DNA of 64,000 nt from Aldehydirespirator sp965220485 (GTDB taxonomy: Bacteria; Actinomycetota; Acidimicrobiia; Acidimicrobiales; Aldehydirespiratoraceae): NCBI GenBank assembly GCA_965220485.1, contig OZ244832.1, forward strand, positions 4,092,001 to 4,156,000. Direction: 5' to 3'. Below, one piece after another: positions 35,138 through 42,830 of this stretch. A program made the translations under genes and the position numbers. The notes under the pieces were generated by a model. The model was not told the DNA's origin, searched no databases, and saw nothing but the letters and a program-made list of their open reading frames with translations. Each line of letters starts with the position of its first letter. Position 1 is the stretch's first letter.

Positions 35138-36177
35138 CCGGGCCGAAGCCGCGTTTCGGGATCGGTTGGGCCGCGCCACTTGCAGCCGTGCTCGTGCTGG
35201 GTGGGGCCGCGGCCTGCGGGGTTCCGGACGACTCGGAACTCACCGAGGCCCCGGCACCGCCGCCGCCAGTCGCCGTCTCCGAGCGAGAGCCCACACCCTC
35301 GACTCCGGCGACGATCGCTTCTGAGCCCGTGACCATCGCAGAGGCTCCGTTGGCGTCGGCCCCGTCGACATCGGTTCCTGAGGTTTCTGTGCCTGAGGTT
35401 TCTGTGCCTGAGGTTTCTGTGCCTGAGGTTTCTGTGCCTGAGGTTTCTGTGCCTGAGGTGTCGCTCCCTGTGGCGCCCGAATACGACGCGGGGTATGACC
35501 GGGATGACTGGGGGCCGCACAACAGCGGCACTTGCCGCGGGGCGGTCGGCTCTGCTGATCCCTACACCGGCACTCCCATTGATACCTGCAACGTCGATCA
35601 CATCGTGGCCTTGCACGAGGCCCACGAATCGGGCGGCTGGGCTTGGCCTACCGACGCCAAGCAGCGATTCAGCCAGGACCCGGCAAACCATGTGGCGTCG
35701 CGGGCTTGCGTGAACCAGTCCAAGGGGGGCGACGACATCTTCGAGTGGTCGGACGCCGACATCGCCTCGTCGTCGGCATGCGGTGGCGGGTACACGGTCA
35801 CCGCAGCAGGGCGATGTTTCCTGGCGCTCACAACGGTGGCGGTCAAGTCGGCTTGGGGCCTCGCTGTCGACCAACCCGAGGCAGACATCCTCAGTACGAC
35901 GCTGGCCCGGTGCGGTGATCAGGCGCCCGAGGTCTCAGCCGTGCTTGAGGACACGACGGCCACAACCGCCCCAACGACCACTGTCGCCGCGGTGGAGCAG
36001 TGCGTGATCGCCAACAAGTCCGCGGCCCAGTACGACGCGGTGTCCGGCATCGGAGAGGTGCTCTCAGCCAGGCTGGCCGATGCTCAGCCGTTCTCCAGCC
36101 GGGCGGCCCTTGAAGCAGTCAGGGGCATCGGCCCGGTAAAGGCCGACGCCGTGTGGTCACACTTCTGCGAGGCGTAG
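35134..36177 (+). CDS. Lipoprotein with HNH-type nuclease and helix-hairpin-helix domains
   Basis: 347 residues. A lipobox signal (AVLVLGGAAACG) is followed by a Pro/Thr/Ser-rich linker with six PEVSV/L units. A DUF1524/GmrSD-like HNH fold (about 120-250) shows CRGAVGSADPYTGTPID, VDHIVALHEAHESGGWAW, RFSQDPANHV and VNQSKGGDD. A Thr-rich spacer precedes a C-terminal helix-hairpin-helix pair (YDAVSGIGEVLSARL, LEAVRGIGPVKADAV) that binds DNA. It would be an envelope-anchored nuclease, perhaps for extracellular DNA. ATG 35134 overlaps the stop of the PIN toxin gene and has GGAGG right before it. Confidence 0.82.
   Translation: MTGPKPRFGIGWAAPLAAVLVLGGAAACGVPDDSELTEAPAPPPPVAVSEREPTPSTPATIASEPVTIAEAPLASAPSTSVPEVSVPEVSVPEVSVPEVSVPEVSVPEVSLPVAPEYDAGYDRDDWGPHNSGTCRGAVGSADPYTGTPIDTCNVDHIVALHEAHESGGWAWPTDAKQRFSQDPANHVASRACVNQSKGGDDIFEWSDADIASSSACGGGYTVTAAGRCFLALTTVAVKSAWGLAVDQPEADILSTTLARCGDQAPEVSAVLEDTTATTAPTTTVAAVEQCVIANKSAAQYDAVSGIGEVLSARLADAQPFSSRAALEAVRGIGPVKADAVWSHFCEA
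35377..35466 (+). repeat. 15-bp tandem repeat, six units, in the linker of the nuclease
   Basis: Five identical CCTGAGGTTTCTGTG units and one variant, encoding PEVSV x5 and PEVSL. In-frame expansion or contraction would change linker length only. Confidence 0.9.
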
Positions 36178-36201
36178 AGCTCAGATCTGCCCGAGCCAGG
36201 G

Positions 36202-36816
36202 TCAGGGGCGGGTGCCGAACTCGGGACGTTCGGTGCGGGTGCGCTTGAGCTCCCAGAAGCCGGACACGTTCATCATGGCCACGAGGGCGTCCCACATGGC
36301 CAGTGAGTCCTCCCTAGGCGGCACGCGGGTGATGACCGGGCCGAAGTAGCCCTGCTTCTGACCGTTGCGGTCCTTCAGGGCGATCATCGGGGTGCCCACT
36401 TGATCTCCGCATAGGGCCAAACCCTCGTCCATGCGCTTGCGGATCTCCGGATCCCAGGAGTCGTCGTCGAAGGCAGCCGCATGCGAGGTGTCGTAGCCGG
36501 CCGCATCCAGCGCGTCGGCCACTGCGAACTCCCGCACACCGTCGTGGTGCAGGCGCCGGCCGTACTCCCAGTACAGGGGACCGATCGCGTCGTCCCCCTC
36601 AGCTTCCCGCACCGACTCCAGCACCCTCATCAGTCGCAGGCTGAAGTAGGAGTGCGTGTAGTAGTCCGAGTCGGGATCGGGATCGTTCTTGAAGAACAGG
36701 CTGATCGGCTGCCAGGTGATGTCCAGGTCCTTGGCCGGTTGCACCTCGTCGACGACCCAACGGGCCGTCACCCAGCACCACGGTCAAAGCGGGTCGATCC
36801 AGAACTCGATGTCCAT
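36202..36816 (-). CDS. DsbA-like oxidoreductase (Rv2466c family), candidate selenoprotein with UPWC site
   Basis: 204 residues if the in-frame TGA at 36784-36786 is read as selenocysteine. ATG 36816 has AAGGAG at normal spacing and gives MDIEFWIDPL, U, PWCWVTARWVV. In the Rv2466c (mycothiol-dependent reductase/nitroreductase) family the same place reads FWFDPLCPWCW, so UGA replaces exactly the first active-site Cys. Similarity continues without break to 36202 (GTPMIALKDRNGQKQGYFGPVI, then LWELKRTR-type end). A stem-loop fitting a bacterial SECIS follows the UGA. Without Sec only a start past the active site would remain. It is 30 nt after the F420 beta-subunit-like gene on the same strand. 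Confidence 0.85.
36751..36769 (-). promoter_or_regulatory. Candidate bacterial SECIS stem-loop
   Basis: On the mRNA strand, 14 nt after the UGA, GACGGCCC-GUU-GGGUCGUC folds into an 8-bp stem (one G-U pair) with a 3-nt loop whose first base is G. The loop starts 22 nt downstream of the UGA. Distance, loop size and loop G all fit the published bacterial SECIS consensus. Confidence 0.7.
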
Positions 36817-36845
36817 GTCAGGCTCCTTGGGAGGGGGTCTGTTAG

Positions 36846-38027
36846 TCAGGCCGGTTTGCGTTCGGGCAATCCAAGACGGGCCGCGCCGTCGGCCCAGTGG
36901 GGCCAGCGCTCCCGGCTCTTGGCCGACAGGCGGTGCATCAAGGCGATGGCGCCGGGGTCGTCGTCACCAGGTCGGGTCTCGATCACCCCGTCACGCACCA
37001 TGGCGTCGATCACGGCCCGACCCAGTTCGGTGCGCACGATGGTCAGGGTCCAGTCGGTCAGGTCCCCGATGCCGCCGGTGGAGATGTCGGCGTGCTCCGC
37101 CGCGAAGTCCGGGCACAACTCGCAGCCCTCGCGGGTCCAGGCGTGGCACTCCTTGAGGTTGATCTCGTAGTAGCCACCGTCCTTGGTCCAGATCTGGAAG
37201 ACGCCCTTGATGTTCATCTTCGAGATCTGCTCCTTGGGCAGCCCGTACTTCACCTCGAACAGCTCGTCGAACAGGGAGTCGTCGAACGACTTGGAGCACA
37301 GCAGGCCGATGTTGAGCTTGATCGGCTTGCTGACCTTGCCCACCTTGCGGTGCCACATCACCGGACCCACCGACGTCTGGCAGCTCATGCCCACCAGCGC
37401 CAGACGGTCCAGCCCCTTCTCGCGGGCCTCCTCGAAGGCGATGGGGTTGGCCGAGTAGGTGTAGCGGCTGCCCGCGCCTCGCAGGACCTCGTCGCGGTTG
37501 GCGGCCACCATGGGGAACGCCTTCCAGCCCGGCTCTCCGTTGGGCAGAGACTCCACGCCGCTGGTGAGGGCCCCGTCGATGATGTCGTTCTCCAGGCACC
37601 AGATCAGGATGGCCGACACCAGCCCGCCGTCCTGGCCCACGTCGTACACGAAGTCGTCACTGGCCCGGGTCAGCAGGATGTCGGAGTAGATGCCCGACAT
37701 CTCGTCGGGATCGCGCTCGCGGCCGAACAGGTGCATGTCGGCCTCGGGCTCCCACATGCGGAAGCGGGGGCAGGCCCTCGTGCACGAGGTGCAGCCCTTC
37801 ACCCCGTGGACGCAGTCGTCGGGGCCGTACTCGTCCTCCTCGAGGTGGAACGGCTTGTATGCGCCGGGCTCGTGGGTGTAGCCGATCACGTGGTGAGGGC
37901 AGGCGATGACGCACCCGGCGCAGCCGGTGCACAGCCCCGAGGTGATGACCTCGTCGTGCAGTTCCTTCCACTGGTAGGTCCAGCGGGGCTTCTTGGCCGG
38001 CGCGGGTGCCGCTTCCGTGACTGTCAT
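36846..38027 (-). CDS. Coenzyme F420 hydrogenase/dehydrogenase beta-subunit-like protein
   Basis: 393 residues. An N-terminal ferredoxin-like module (GLCTGCAGCVIACPHH and GCTSCTRACPRF) suggests 4Fe-4S clusters. FrhB/FdhB N and C domains follow (DVGQDGGLVSAILIW, LVGMSCQTSVGPVM, KLNIGLLCSKSFDD, CELCPDFAAEHADIS, GGIGDLTDWT), which bind FAD and F420. It probably transfers electrons between F420H2 or ferredoxin and a partner; the candidate selenoprotein next door is a possible one. ATG 38027 begins only 1 nt beyond the 3' end of tRNA-Arg, leaving no room for a separate leader. Confidence 0.88.
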   Translation of the reverse strand: MTVTEAAPAPAKKPRWTYQWKELHDEVITSGLCTGCAGCVIACPHHVIGYTHEPGAYKPFHLEEDEYGPDDCVHGVKGCTSCTRACPRFRMWEPEADMHLFGRERDPDEMSGIYSDILLTRASDDFVYDVGQDGGLVSAILIWCLENDIIDGALTSGVESLPNGEPGWKAFPMVAANRDEVLRGAGSRYTYSANPIAFEEAREKGLDRLALVGMSCQTSVGPVMWHRKVGKVSKPIKLNIGLLCSKSFDDSLFDELFEVKYGLPKEQISKMNIKGVFQIWTKDGGYYEINLKECHAWTREGCELCPDFAAEHADISTGGIGDLTDWTLTIVRTELGRAVIDAMVRDGVIETRPGDDDPGAIALMHRLSAKSRERWPHWADGAARLGLPERKPA

Positions 38028-38028
38028 G

Positions 38029-38100
38029 CGCCCCCGGCAGGATTCGAACCTGCGCACACGGCTCCGGAGGCCGATGCTCTATCCCCTGAGCTACGGGGGC
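38029..38100 (-). tRNA. tRNA-Arg (anticodon CCG)
   Basis: Seven-bp acceptor stem GCCCCCG/CGGGGGC, D arm GCTCAGGGGATAGAGC, anticodon loop CTCCGGA giving anticodon CCG, and T arm GCAGGTTCGAATCCTGC. CCA is not encoded. It stands between argS (divergent) and the F420 beta-subunit-like gene, whose start codon is 1 nt from the tRNA 3' end. Confidence 0.95.
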
Positions 38101-38299
38101 TGGGCCGGGTCATGCTATCGGGCGGCCGGCCGCGGCTTTGCTCTCACGCGTCGCCTCCGGCTCAACTGTGTGCGCTTTTCCGCCATATGACCGGGAAACC
38201 GCACACAGAATCGGGAGGGGCCGCGATCGGGTTGGAGTCGGGATCGCGGGACGGGCCGCGCTCACCGGCTGGATAGGGGGTGCCCGGTAGGATCGGTCG

Positions 38300-39910
38300 A
38301 TGCCGGATGTGCGCGACGGCTTGCGGGATGGGCTGCGGGCGGCTCTTGACGGAGCCGGCGTCGTTCCCGCGCCCGTCGAGATCAACATCGAGCGTCCCCG
38401 GGACCGCTCTCACGGTGAGTGGTCGTCCAATGTTGCGCTGGCCGCAGCCAAGGCGGCGCGACGCCCGCCCCGCGAGCTGGCCGAGCAGATCGTGGCTCAT
38501 CTGAGTGCCGAGCCGCCCCCCCATGTGGTGGCGGTGGAGGCAGCCGGCCCCGGCTTCGTGAACTTCCGGCTGGCCCCGAGCTGGCTGCATGAGGTGCTCA
38601 CAGAGGTGATCGATGCCGGCGTCGACGGCTACGCCTGTTGCGAGGCGGGGGCGGGGCACTCGGCGAGCGTGGAGTTCGTGTCGGCCAATCCCACCGGACC
38701 GCTGCACGCTGGCCACGGCCGTTGGGCCGCCTACGGCGACTCGCTGTGCCGGCTGCTGGAGCGCTGCGGCTACCGGGTGTGCCGCGAGTTCTACGTGAAT
38801 GACCGGGGCCGCCAGATCGACCTGTTCAGCGCCTCGCTCGAGGCTCGAAGCCGCGGTGCCGAGCCGCCCTCGGACGGCTATCACGGCGACTACGTGGCCG
38901 AATGGGCCGCGGAGCTTCCCGACGGTGCCGATGCTCGCCAGTGGGGGCTGGAGCGCGCTTCCCGGGACCAGGCTGAGACCCTGGCCGCGATGAACGTGGC
39001 TTTCGACCTCTATACCAGCGAGTCTGCGCTGGTCGCTCGGGGGGCGATGGACGACGTCCTCGGCGAGCTGCGCCGGCGGGCCATGGTCTACACCCAGGAC
39101 GGCGCGTTGTGGCTCCGGACGGGCGAGTTCGGCGACAGCGCCGACCGGGTGCTGGTCAAGAGCGACGGCGAGCCCACCTATTTCCTGCCCGACATTGCCT
39201 ACCACCACGAGAAGTTCTCCCGGGGCAAGATGGTGATCGACGTTCTCGGCGCCGACCACCACGGATACGTCCCCCGGATGCGGGCCGCCCTGGCCGCGCT
39301 GGGCCAGAGCCCCGACGGCTACGAGGCGCTCATCGGTCAGAACGTCACCCTGCGCCGGGGTGGGGTCGAGGTGCGCCTGTCGAAGCGGGCCGGCGACATG
39401 GTTCTGGTGTCGGAGCTGCTTGACGAGGTCGGCCCGGACGTGACCCGGCTGGTGTACCTGCTCCAGTCCATCGACACGACTCAGACGATCGACATCGATG
39501 TGGTGTCGGCCCAGTCCGCCGAGAACCCCGTCTACTACATCCAGTACGCGCATGCCCGGATCCACTCGCTGGCCCGGCGGGCCGCGGCCCGCGAGGTTCA
39601 GAGGGCACCGCTGGGCGATGTGGACCTGTCGGTGCTCGTGCACGAGCGCGAGATGGACGTGCTGCGGGCGCTCGCTTCGCTGCCCGACACGGTGTTGGCA
39701 GCGATGCGAGCCCGCGCCCCGCACCAGGTGACGACTTGGGCCCGGGAGCTGGCTGGCGCGTTCCACCGGTTCTGGCACGACTGCCCCATCCTGCGAGACG
39801 ATGTGGGCGAGGAGGTTCGCCAGGCCCGTCTGTGGCTGGTGGAGGGGGCTCGGGTGGGCCTGGCCGTGGCGCTGGGCATTCTTGGGGTGTCGGCCCCGGA
39901 GAGGCTCTAG
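38300..39910 (+). CDS. argS: Arginyl-tRNA synthetase
   Basis: 536-residue class I synthetase charging tRNA-Arg. It has the N-terminal Arg-tRNA recognition domain (INIERPRDRSHGEWSSNVAL), the HIGH motif in NPTGPLHAGHGRWAAYGD, the catalytic region YFLPDIAYHHEKFSRG and LGADHHGYVPRM, and the C-terminal DALR anticodon domain (YYIQYAHARIHSLARR, then AGAFHRFWHDCP). A canonical KMSKS is replaced by VRLSKRAGD, common in ArgS. lysA follows after 2 nt. Confidence 0.96.
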   Translation: MPDVRDGLRDGLRAALDGAGVVPAPVEINIERPRDRSHGEWSSNVALAAAKAARRPPRELAEQIVAHLSAEPPPHVVAVEAAGPGFVNFRLAPSWLHEVLTEVIDAGVDGYACCEAGAGHSASVEFVSANPTGPLHAGHGRWAAYGDSLCRLLERCGYRVCREFYVNDRGRQIDLFSASLEARSRGAEPPSDGYHGDYVAEWAAELPDGADARQWGLERASRDQAETLAAMNVAFDLYTSESALVARGAMDDVLGELRRRAMVYTQDGALWLRTGEFGDSADRVLVKSDGEPTYFLPDIAYHHEKFSRGKMVIDVLGADHHGYVPRMRAALAALGQSPDGYEALIGQNVTLRRGGVEVRLSKRAGDMVLVSELLDEVGPDVTRLVYLLQSIDTTQTIDIDVVSAQSAENPVYYIQYAHARIHSLARRAAAREVQRAPLGDVDLSVLVHEREMDVLRALASLPDTVLAAMRARAPHQVTTWARELAGAFHRFWHDCPILRDDVGEEVRQARLWLVEGARVGLAVALGILGVSAPERL

Positions 39911-39912
39911 CC

Positions 39913-41301
39913 ATGGCCGGTCCGCCGCCCCCGGCCGTCGAGCCGGAGCGCCCGCCGAGCGACGAACGGCCCAGCGCTGCCGGCACCGGCATCATCGACG
40001 AGTTCGCCATCCGGGCGGAGCAGCGCAGCGATCCACTGCCCCGCCGTCTGCTGCCCGACAATCACGAAGTGTCACAGGGTCGGCTCAGTATCGGGGGATG
40101 CGACCTGCTCGAGCTGGCCGAAGCCCACGGGACGCCTCTGTTCGTCTACGACGAGGAGCAGCTGCGCAGCCGCTGCCGCGAGGCGGTGGCCGCGTTCGGG
40201 TCCGATGTGGCCTACGCAGCCAAGGCATTCCTGTGCATCGCCATGGCCCGCCTCGTGCACTCCGAGGGAATGGGCATGGACGTGGCCACCGGCGGCGAGC
40301 TGCACATGGCGCTGGCCGCGGGTGTGCCCGCGGACCGCCTGGTGCTTCACGGCAACAACAAGTCGAGGGGCGAGTTGCGGCAGGCCGTGGAAGCCGGCGT
40401 GGGGCGCATCGTGGTGGACAGCTTCGACGAGATGGACCGCCTGGACGCCGTGCACGCCGAGACGGGGGCGCGGCCCAAGGTGCTGCTGAGGTTCACTCCC
40501 GGTGTAGAGGCCCACACCCACACTTATCTGGTCACCGGTGCCGATGACTCCAAGTTCGGCTTCACCGTGTCTACAGGCGCGGCCGCGGCCGCGATGGAGA
40601 GGGCCGGAGCCTCGGCCTCCGTGGAGGTTGTCGGCGTCCACTCCCACATCGGCAGCCAGGTGTTCGAGGCGTCGTCGTTCGCCAAGGCAGTAGCGGTCAT
40701 CGCCGAAGCGGCCGCGCCTTTCGGGGTGGGGGAGATATCCGTCGGCGGCGGACTCGGGGTGCCGTATGTGTCCGGCGAGTCGGCACCGACGATCGCCGAG
40801 TGGGGCGCAGTGGTGCGCGAGGCCTGCCGGTCGGCTGGCGTCACCGCCAGGGTCACTGCCGAGCCGGGCCGCGCCATCGCGGCGGCCGCGGCGGTCACGC
40901 TCTACACGGTGGGAACGATCAAGACCATCGAGGGGGTTCGGATCTACGTCGCCGTGGACGGCGGGATGAGCGACAACCCCCGACCGGTCCTCTATGGCAG
41001 CGGCTACGAGGCGTTCCTGCCCAGGGCTGTCGACGCGCTTCGGGATCGGGTCGTGACCGTGGTGGGCAAGCACTGCGAGTCGGGCGACACGCTGGTGCGC
41101 GACGCCATGGTGCCCTCCGACATCGCGGTGGGCGACATCCTGGCCACGCCCGTCACCGGCGCCTACGGCCACTCCATGGGGTCCAACTACAACAAGGTCC
41201 TGCGGCCCGCGGTGGTGTTCGTCGCAAACGGCGAGGCCCGCTTGGTCGTGCGCCGCGAAACCCACGACGACCTGCTGGCCAGCGAGCTGCCCGACGCCTG
41301 A
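39913..41301 (+). CDS. lysA: Diaminopimelate decarboxylase
   Basis: 462-residue PLP enzyme for the last step of lysine synthesis. The PLP lysine is in VAYAAKAFLCIAMARLV; further motifs are LHGNNKSRGELRQA, VGVHSHIGSQVFE, VGGGLGVPYV, EPGRAIAA, the catalytic CESGDTL of the partner subunit and PVTGAYGHSMGSNYN. A ~45-residue Pro-rich N-terminal extension is a little long for the family. It is coupled to argS, as in many actinobacteria. Confidence 0.96.
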   Translation: MAGPPPPAVEPERPPSDERPSAAGTGIIDEFAIRAEQRSDPLPRRLLPDNHEVSQGRLSIGGCDLLELAEAHGTPLFVYDEEQLRSRCREAVAAFGSDVAYAAKAFLCIAMARLVHSEGMGMDVATGGELHMALAAGVPADRLVLHGNNKSRGELRQAVEAGVGRIVVDSFDEMDRLDAVHAETGARPKVLLRFTPGVEAHTHTYLVTGADDSKFGFTVSTGAAAAAMERAGASASVEVVGVHSHIGSQVFEASSFAKAVAVIAEAAAPFGVGEISVGGGLGVPYVSGESAPTIAEWGAVVREACRSAGVTARVTAEPGRAIAAAAAVTLYTVGTIKTIEGVRIYVAVDGGMSDNPRPVLYGSGYEAFLPRAVDALRDRVVTVVGKHCESGDTLVRDAMVPSDIAVGDILATPVTGAYGHSMGSNYNKVLRPAVVFVANGEARLVVRRETHDDLLASELPDA

Positions 41302-41387
41302 CCGGGCTTCCGGAACCGTCTGCGGGGGCGTGCGGGTCGCCACTAGGGGGCAGCGCGGATAGGTGGCCACCTCGCGGCGAAGCATCC

Positions 41388-41488
41388 TGTTCCCACTCTT
41401 GTTCGCTTCGCTCACGGGCCGCTCGGGCCACGCCTCGCTCAGCGCCCTGAAAGATCCTCATGAACTGCGGCCTATCCGCTCGGCCTCT
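41388..41488 (-). repeat. ~100-bp interspersed repeat, copy 7
   Basis: Minus-strand copy overlapping the 3' end of the kinase-like gene. Its left box supplies the codons RPSG and the TAG stop, exactly as copy 6 does for the glycosylase. It has GTTCATGAGGATC and the core. Confidence 0.88.
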
Positions 41489-42278
41489 TGGGCCTCCACG
41501 AGGCGGCAAGGCGCTGCCACCATCTCGATGGACGCTCGACCGCCGCGGGCACTGATCGAGCCAAGGAGTCCGGCGGCGGAGGCCGGGCCGGCATGAACTC
41601 GACGGTGGGCGTGGGATCGGCGCGCCGGGCGGTGATCGCCGGGGCGGGCAGTGGACACACGCCGCCGCGCTCGAACATCTCGGCTGCGTCACGGGCTCCG
41701 AGGCTCGAGCCGTCACCGCTGAGCAGGAACGCGATCTCGGCGCTCAGGGCGGGTGAGCATCCCAAGCGACGAAGATCGGCGGCGCGCCACGACACGCACG
41801 GGTCCAACATCGCGCCGGTTGACAACTCCACCAGGGTCAGCGCCAGCGCAACTATGTCCAAAGCGGGCCAAGCTGGCGAGCCCGGCGGCATTCTTCCCGG
41901 GCTGTGACGTCTCAGTGGCCGCCCGTCCGAGGCCGAGGCGGCGTCAAAATCAGCCAGCCAGAGTTCTCCGGCCGCGCTCAGCAGCAGGTTGGCCGGCTTG
42001 ATGTCTGCGTGTACGAGCCCCGCGTCATGAACACGGGCAATCGCAGCGGCCGCCGCGGTGCCGACCGCCCTGACCTCTCCCTCGGGCAGAGGGCCTCGCT
42101 CATGCAGAACATCCGCGAGCGAGCAGGATGCTCGTGCGAGCAGGAGTCCGCCATCCTCGCCGACTCCCTGCAATGCCACGACGCCGGGGCCCCGTGCGGC
42201 CTCTAGGCAGCGAGCCTCCCGCACCGAACTCTCCTCCGGGGAGCAGTCCTTCGAGAACAAGTTAGCATTATCTTGCAT
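41472..42278 (-). CDS. Serine/threonine kinase-like protein lacking the N-lobe
   Basis: 268 residues that start at about the kinase alpha-C helix (REARCLEAARG). The glycine-rich loop and the ATP-positioning lysine are missing. The C-lobe is recognisable: a catalytic loop with A for the HRD Arg (VHADIKPANLLLS), LADFDAAS for DFG, and PAWPALDIVALALTLVELSTG. The C-terminal ~70 residues are Pro/Arg-rich. ATG 42278 follows an AT-rich stretch unlike the rest of the window. It may be a pseudokinase or a 5'-truncated remnant. The last codons and stop lie in an interspersed repeat. Confidence 0.65.
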   Translation of the reverse strand: MQDNANLFSKDCSPEESSVREARCLEAARGPGVVALQGVGEDGGLLLARASCSLADVLHERGPLPEGEVRAVGTAAAAAIARVHDAGLVHADIKPANLLLSAAGELWLADFDAASASDGRPLRRHSPGRMPPGSPAWPALDIVALALTLVELSTGAMLDPCVSWRAADLRRLGCSPALSAEIAFLLSGDGSSLGARDAAEMFERGGVCPLPAPAITARRADPTPTVEFMPARPPPPDSLARSVPAAVERPSRWWQRLAASWRPKRPSG

Positions 42279-42362
42279 GAGTTATAAGTATATGAAAATA
42301 CATTTCTAGGCAGCCCGCTCGCGGGGGTGGCAGTGACTCATCCGCATAGTACAATATATTTC

Positions 42363-42739
42363 ATGTTGATTGCGCTGACCTCTGTGCTGGGCTCAGGCCT
42401 ATTGGGCATCATCGGGGTGCTGGTTCACTACTTGCTCAGCAGGGAGTCGAGTAGCGGGACCATGCGGACAGACTCCACGGTGAGGCCATGGCCGCGTTCG
42501 CCAAGCAGGGGGCCGAGCAGCGGGACCATGCCGACAGGCTCCACGGTGAGGCCATGGGCGCTATCGCCAAGCAGGGGGCCGAGCAGCGGGACCATGCCGA
42601 CAGGCTCCACGGTGAGGCCATGGGCGCTATCGCCAAGCAGGGTGAGCGCCTGGTCGATCTGCACCTTCAGGCCATGGCAGCCGTGACTGCGCTGGGCGAG
42701 CGCACCGCCGCGCTCGAAGCGAAGGCCGGCTGGCGCTAG
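42363..42739 (+). pseudogene. Degenerate membrane-anchored repeat protein
   Basis: From ATG 42363 a transmembrane segment is encoded (LIALTSVLGSGLLGIIGVLV, then HYLL). A different frame then encodes three 22-residue units (GEAMGAIAKQG, AEQRDHADRLH) and a coiled tail ending ALEAKAGWR. The two parts would join after a frame change near 42425 and a CAG-to-TAG change at 42452. TACAAT just upstream is a plausible -10. It looks like a small anchored coiled-coil gene in decay. Confidence 0.45.
42447..42645 (+). repeat. 66-bp tandem repeat, about three units
   Basis: The GGTGAGGCCATG motif recurs at 42479, 42545 and 42611, an exact 66-bp period, encoding the 22-residue unit of the degenerate membrane protein. 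Confidence 0.9.
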
Positions 42740-42830
42740 GCCGCTTGCTTGCCCCGGCCCGCCGGAGGTGCGAGAGCGAGAGTGGTGCCGGCTGGCCGGC
42801 ACCGCAGCTACGGGCCGGTATCTTGAAGGG

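Noticed and set aside
36202..36771. A shorter DsbA-like gene starting at GTG 36771
   Set aside because: It would begin after the active site, has no ribosome binding site, and ignores the well-placed AAGGAG/ATG at 36816; the UGA-as-Sec reading explains all the similarity.
38162..39778. 538-codon minus-strand frame opposite argS
   Set aside because: argS is unmistakable on the plus strand; the antisense frame shows no family similarity.
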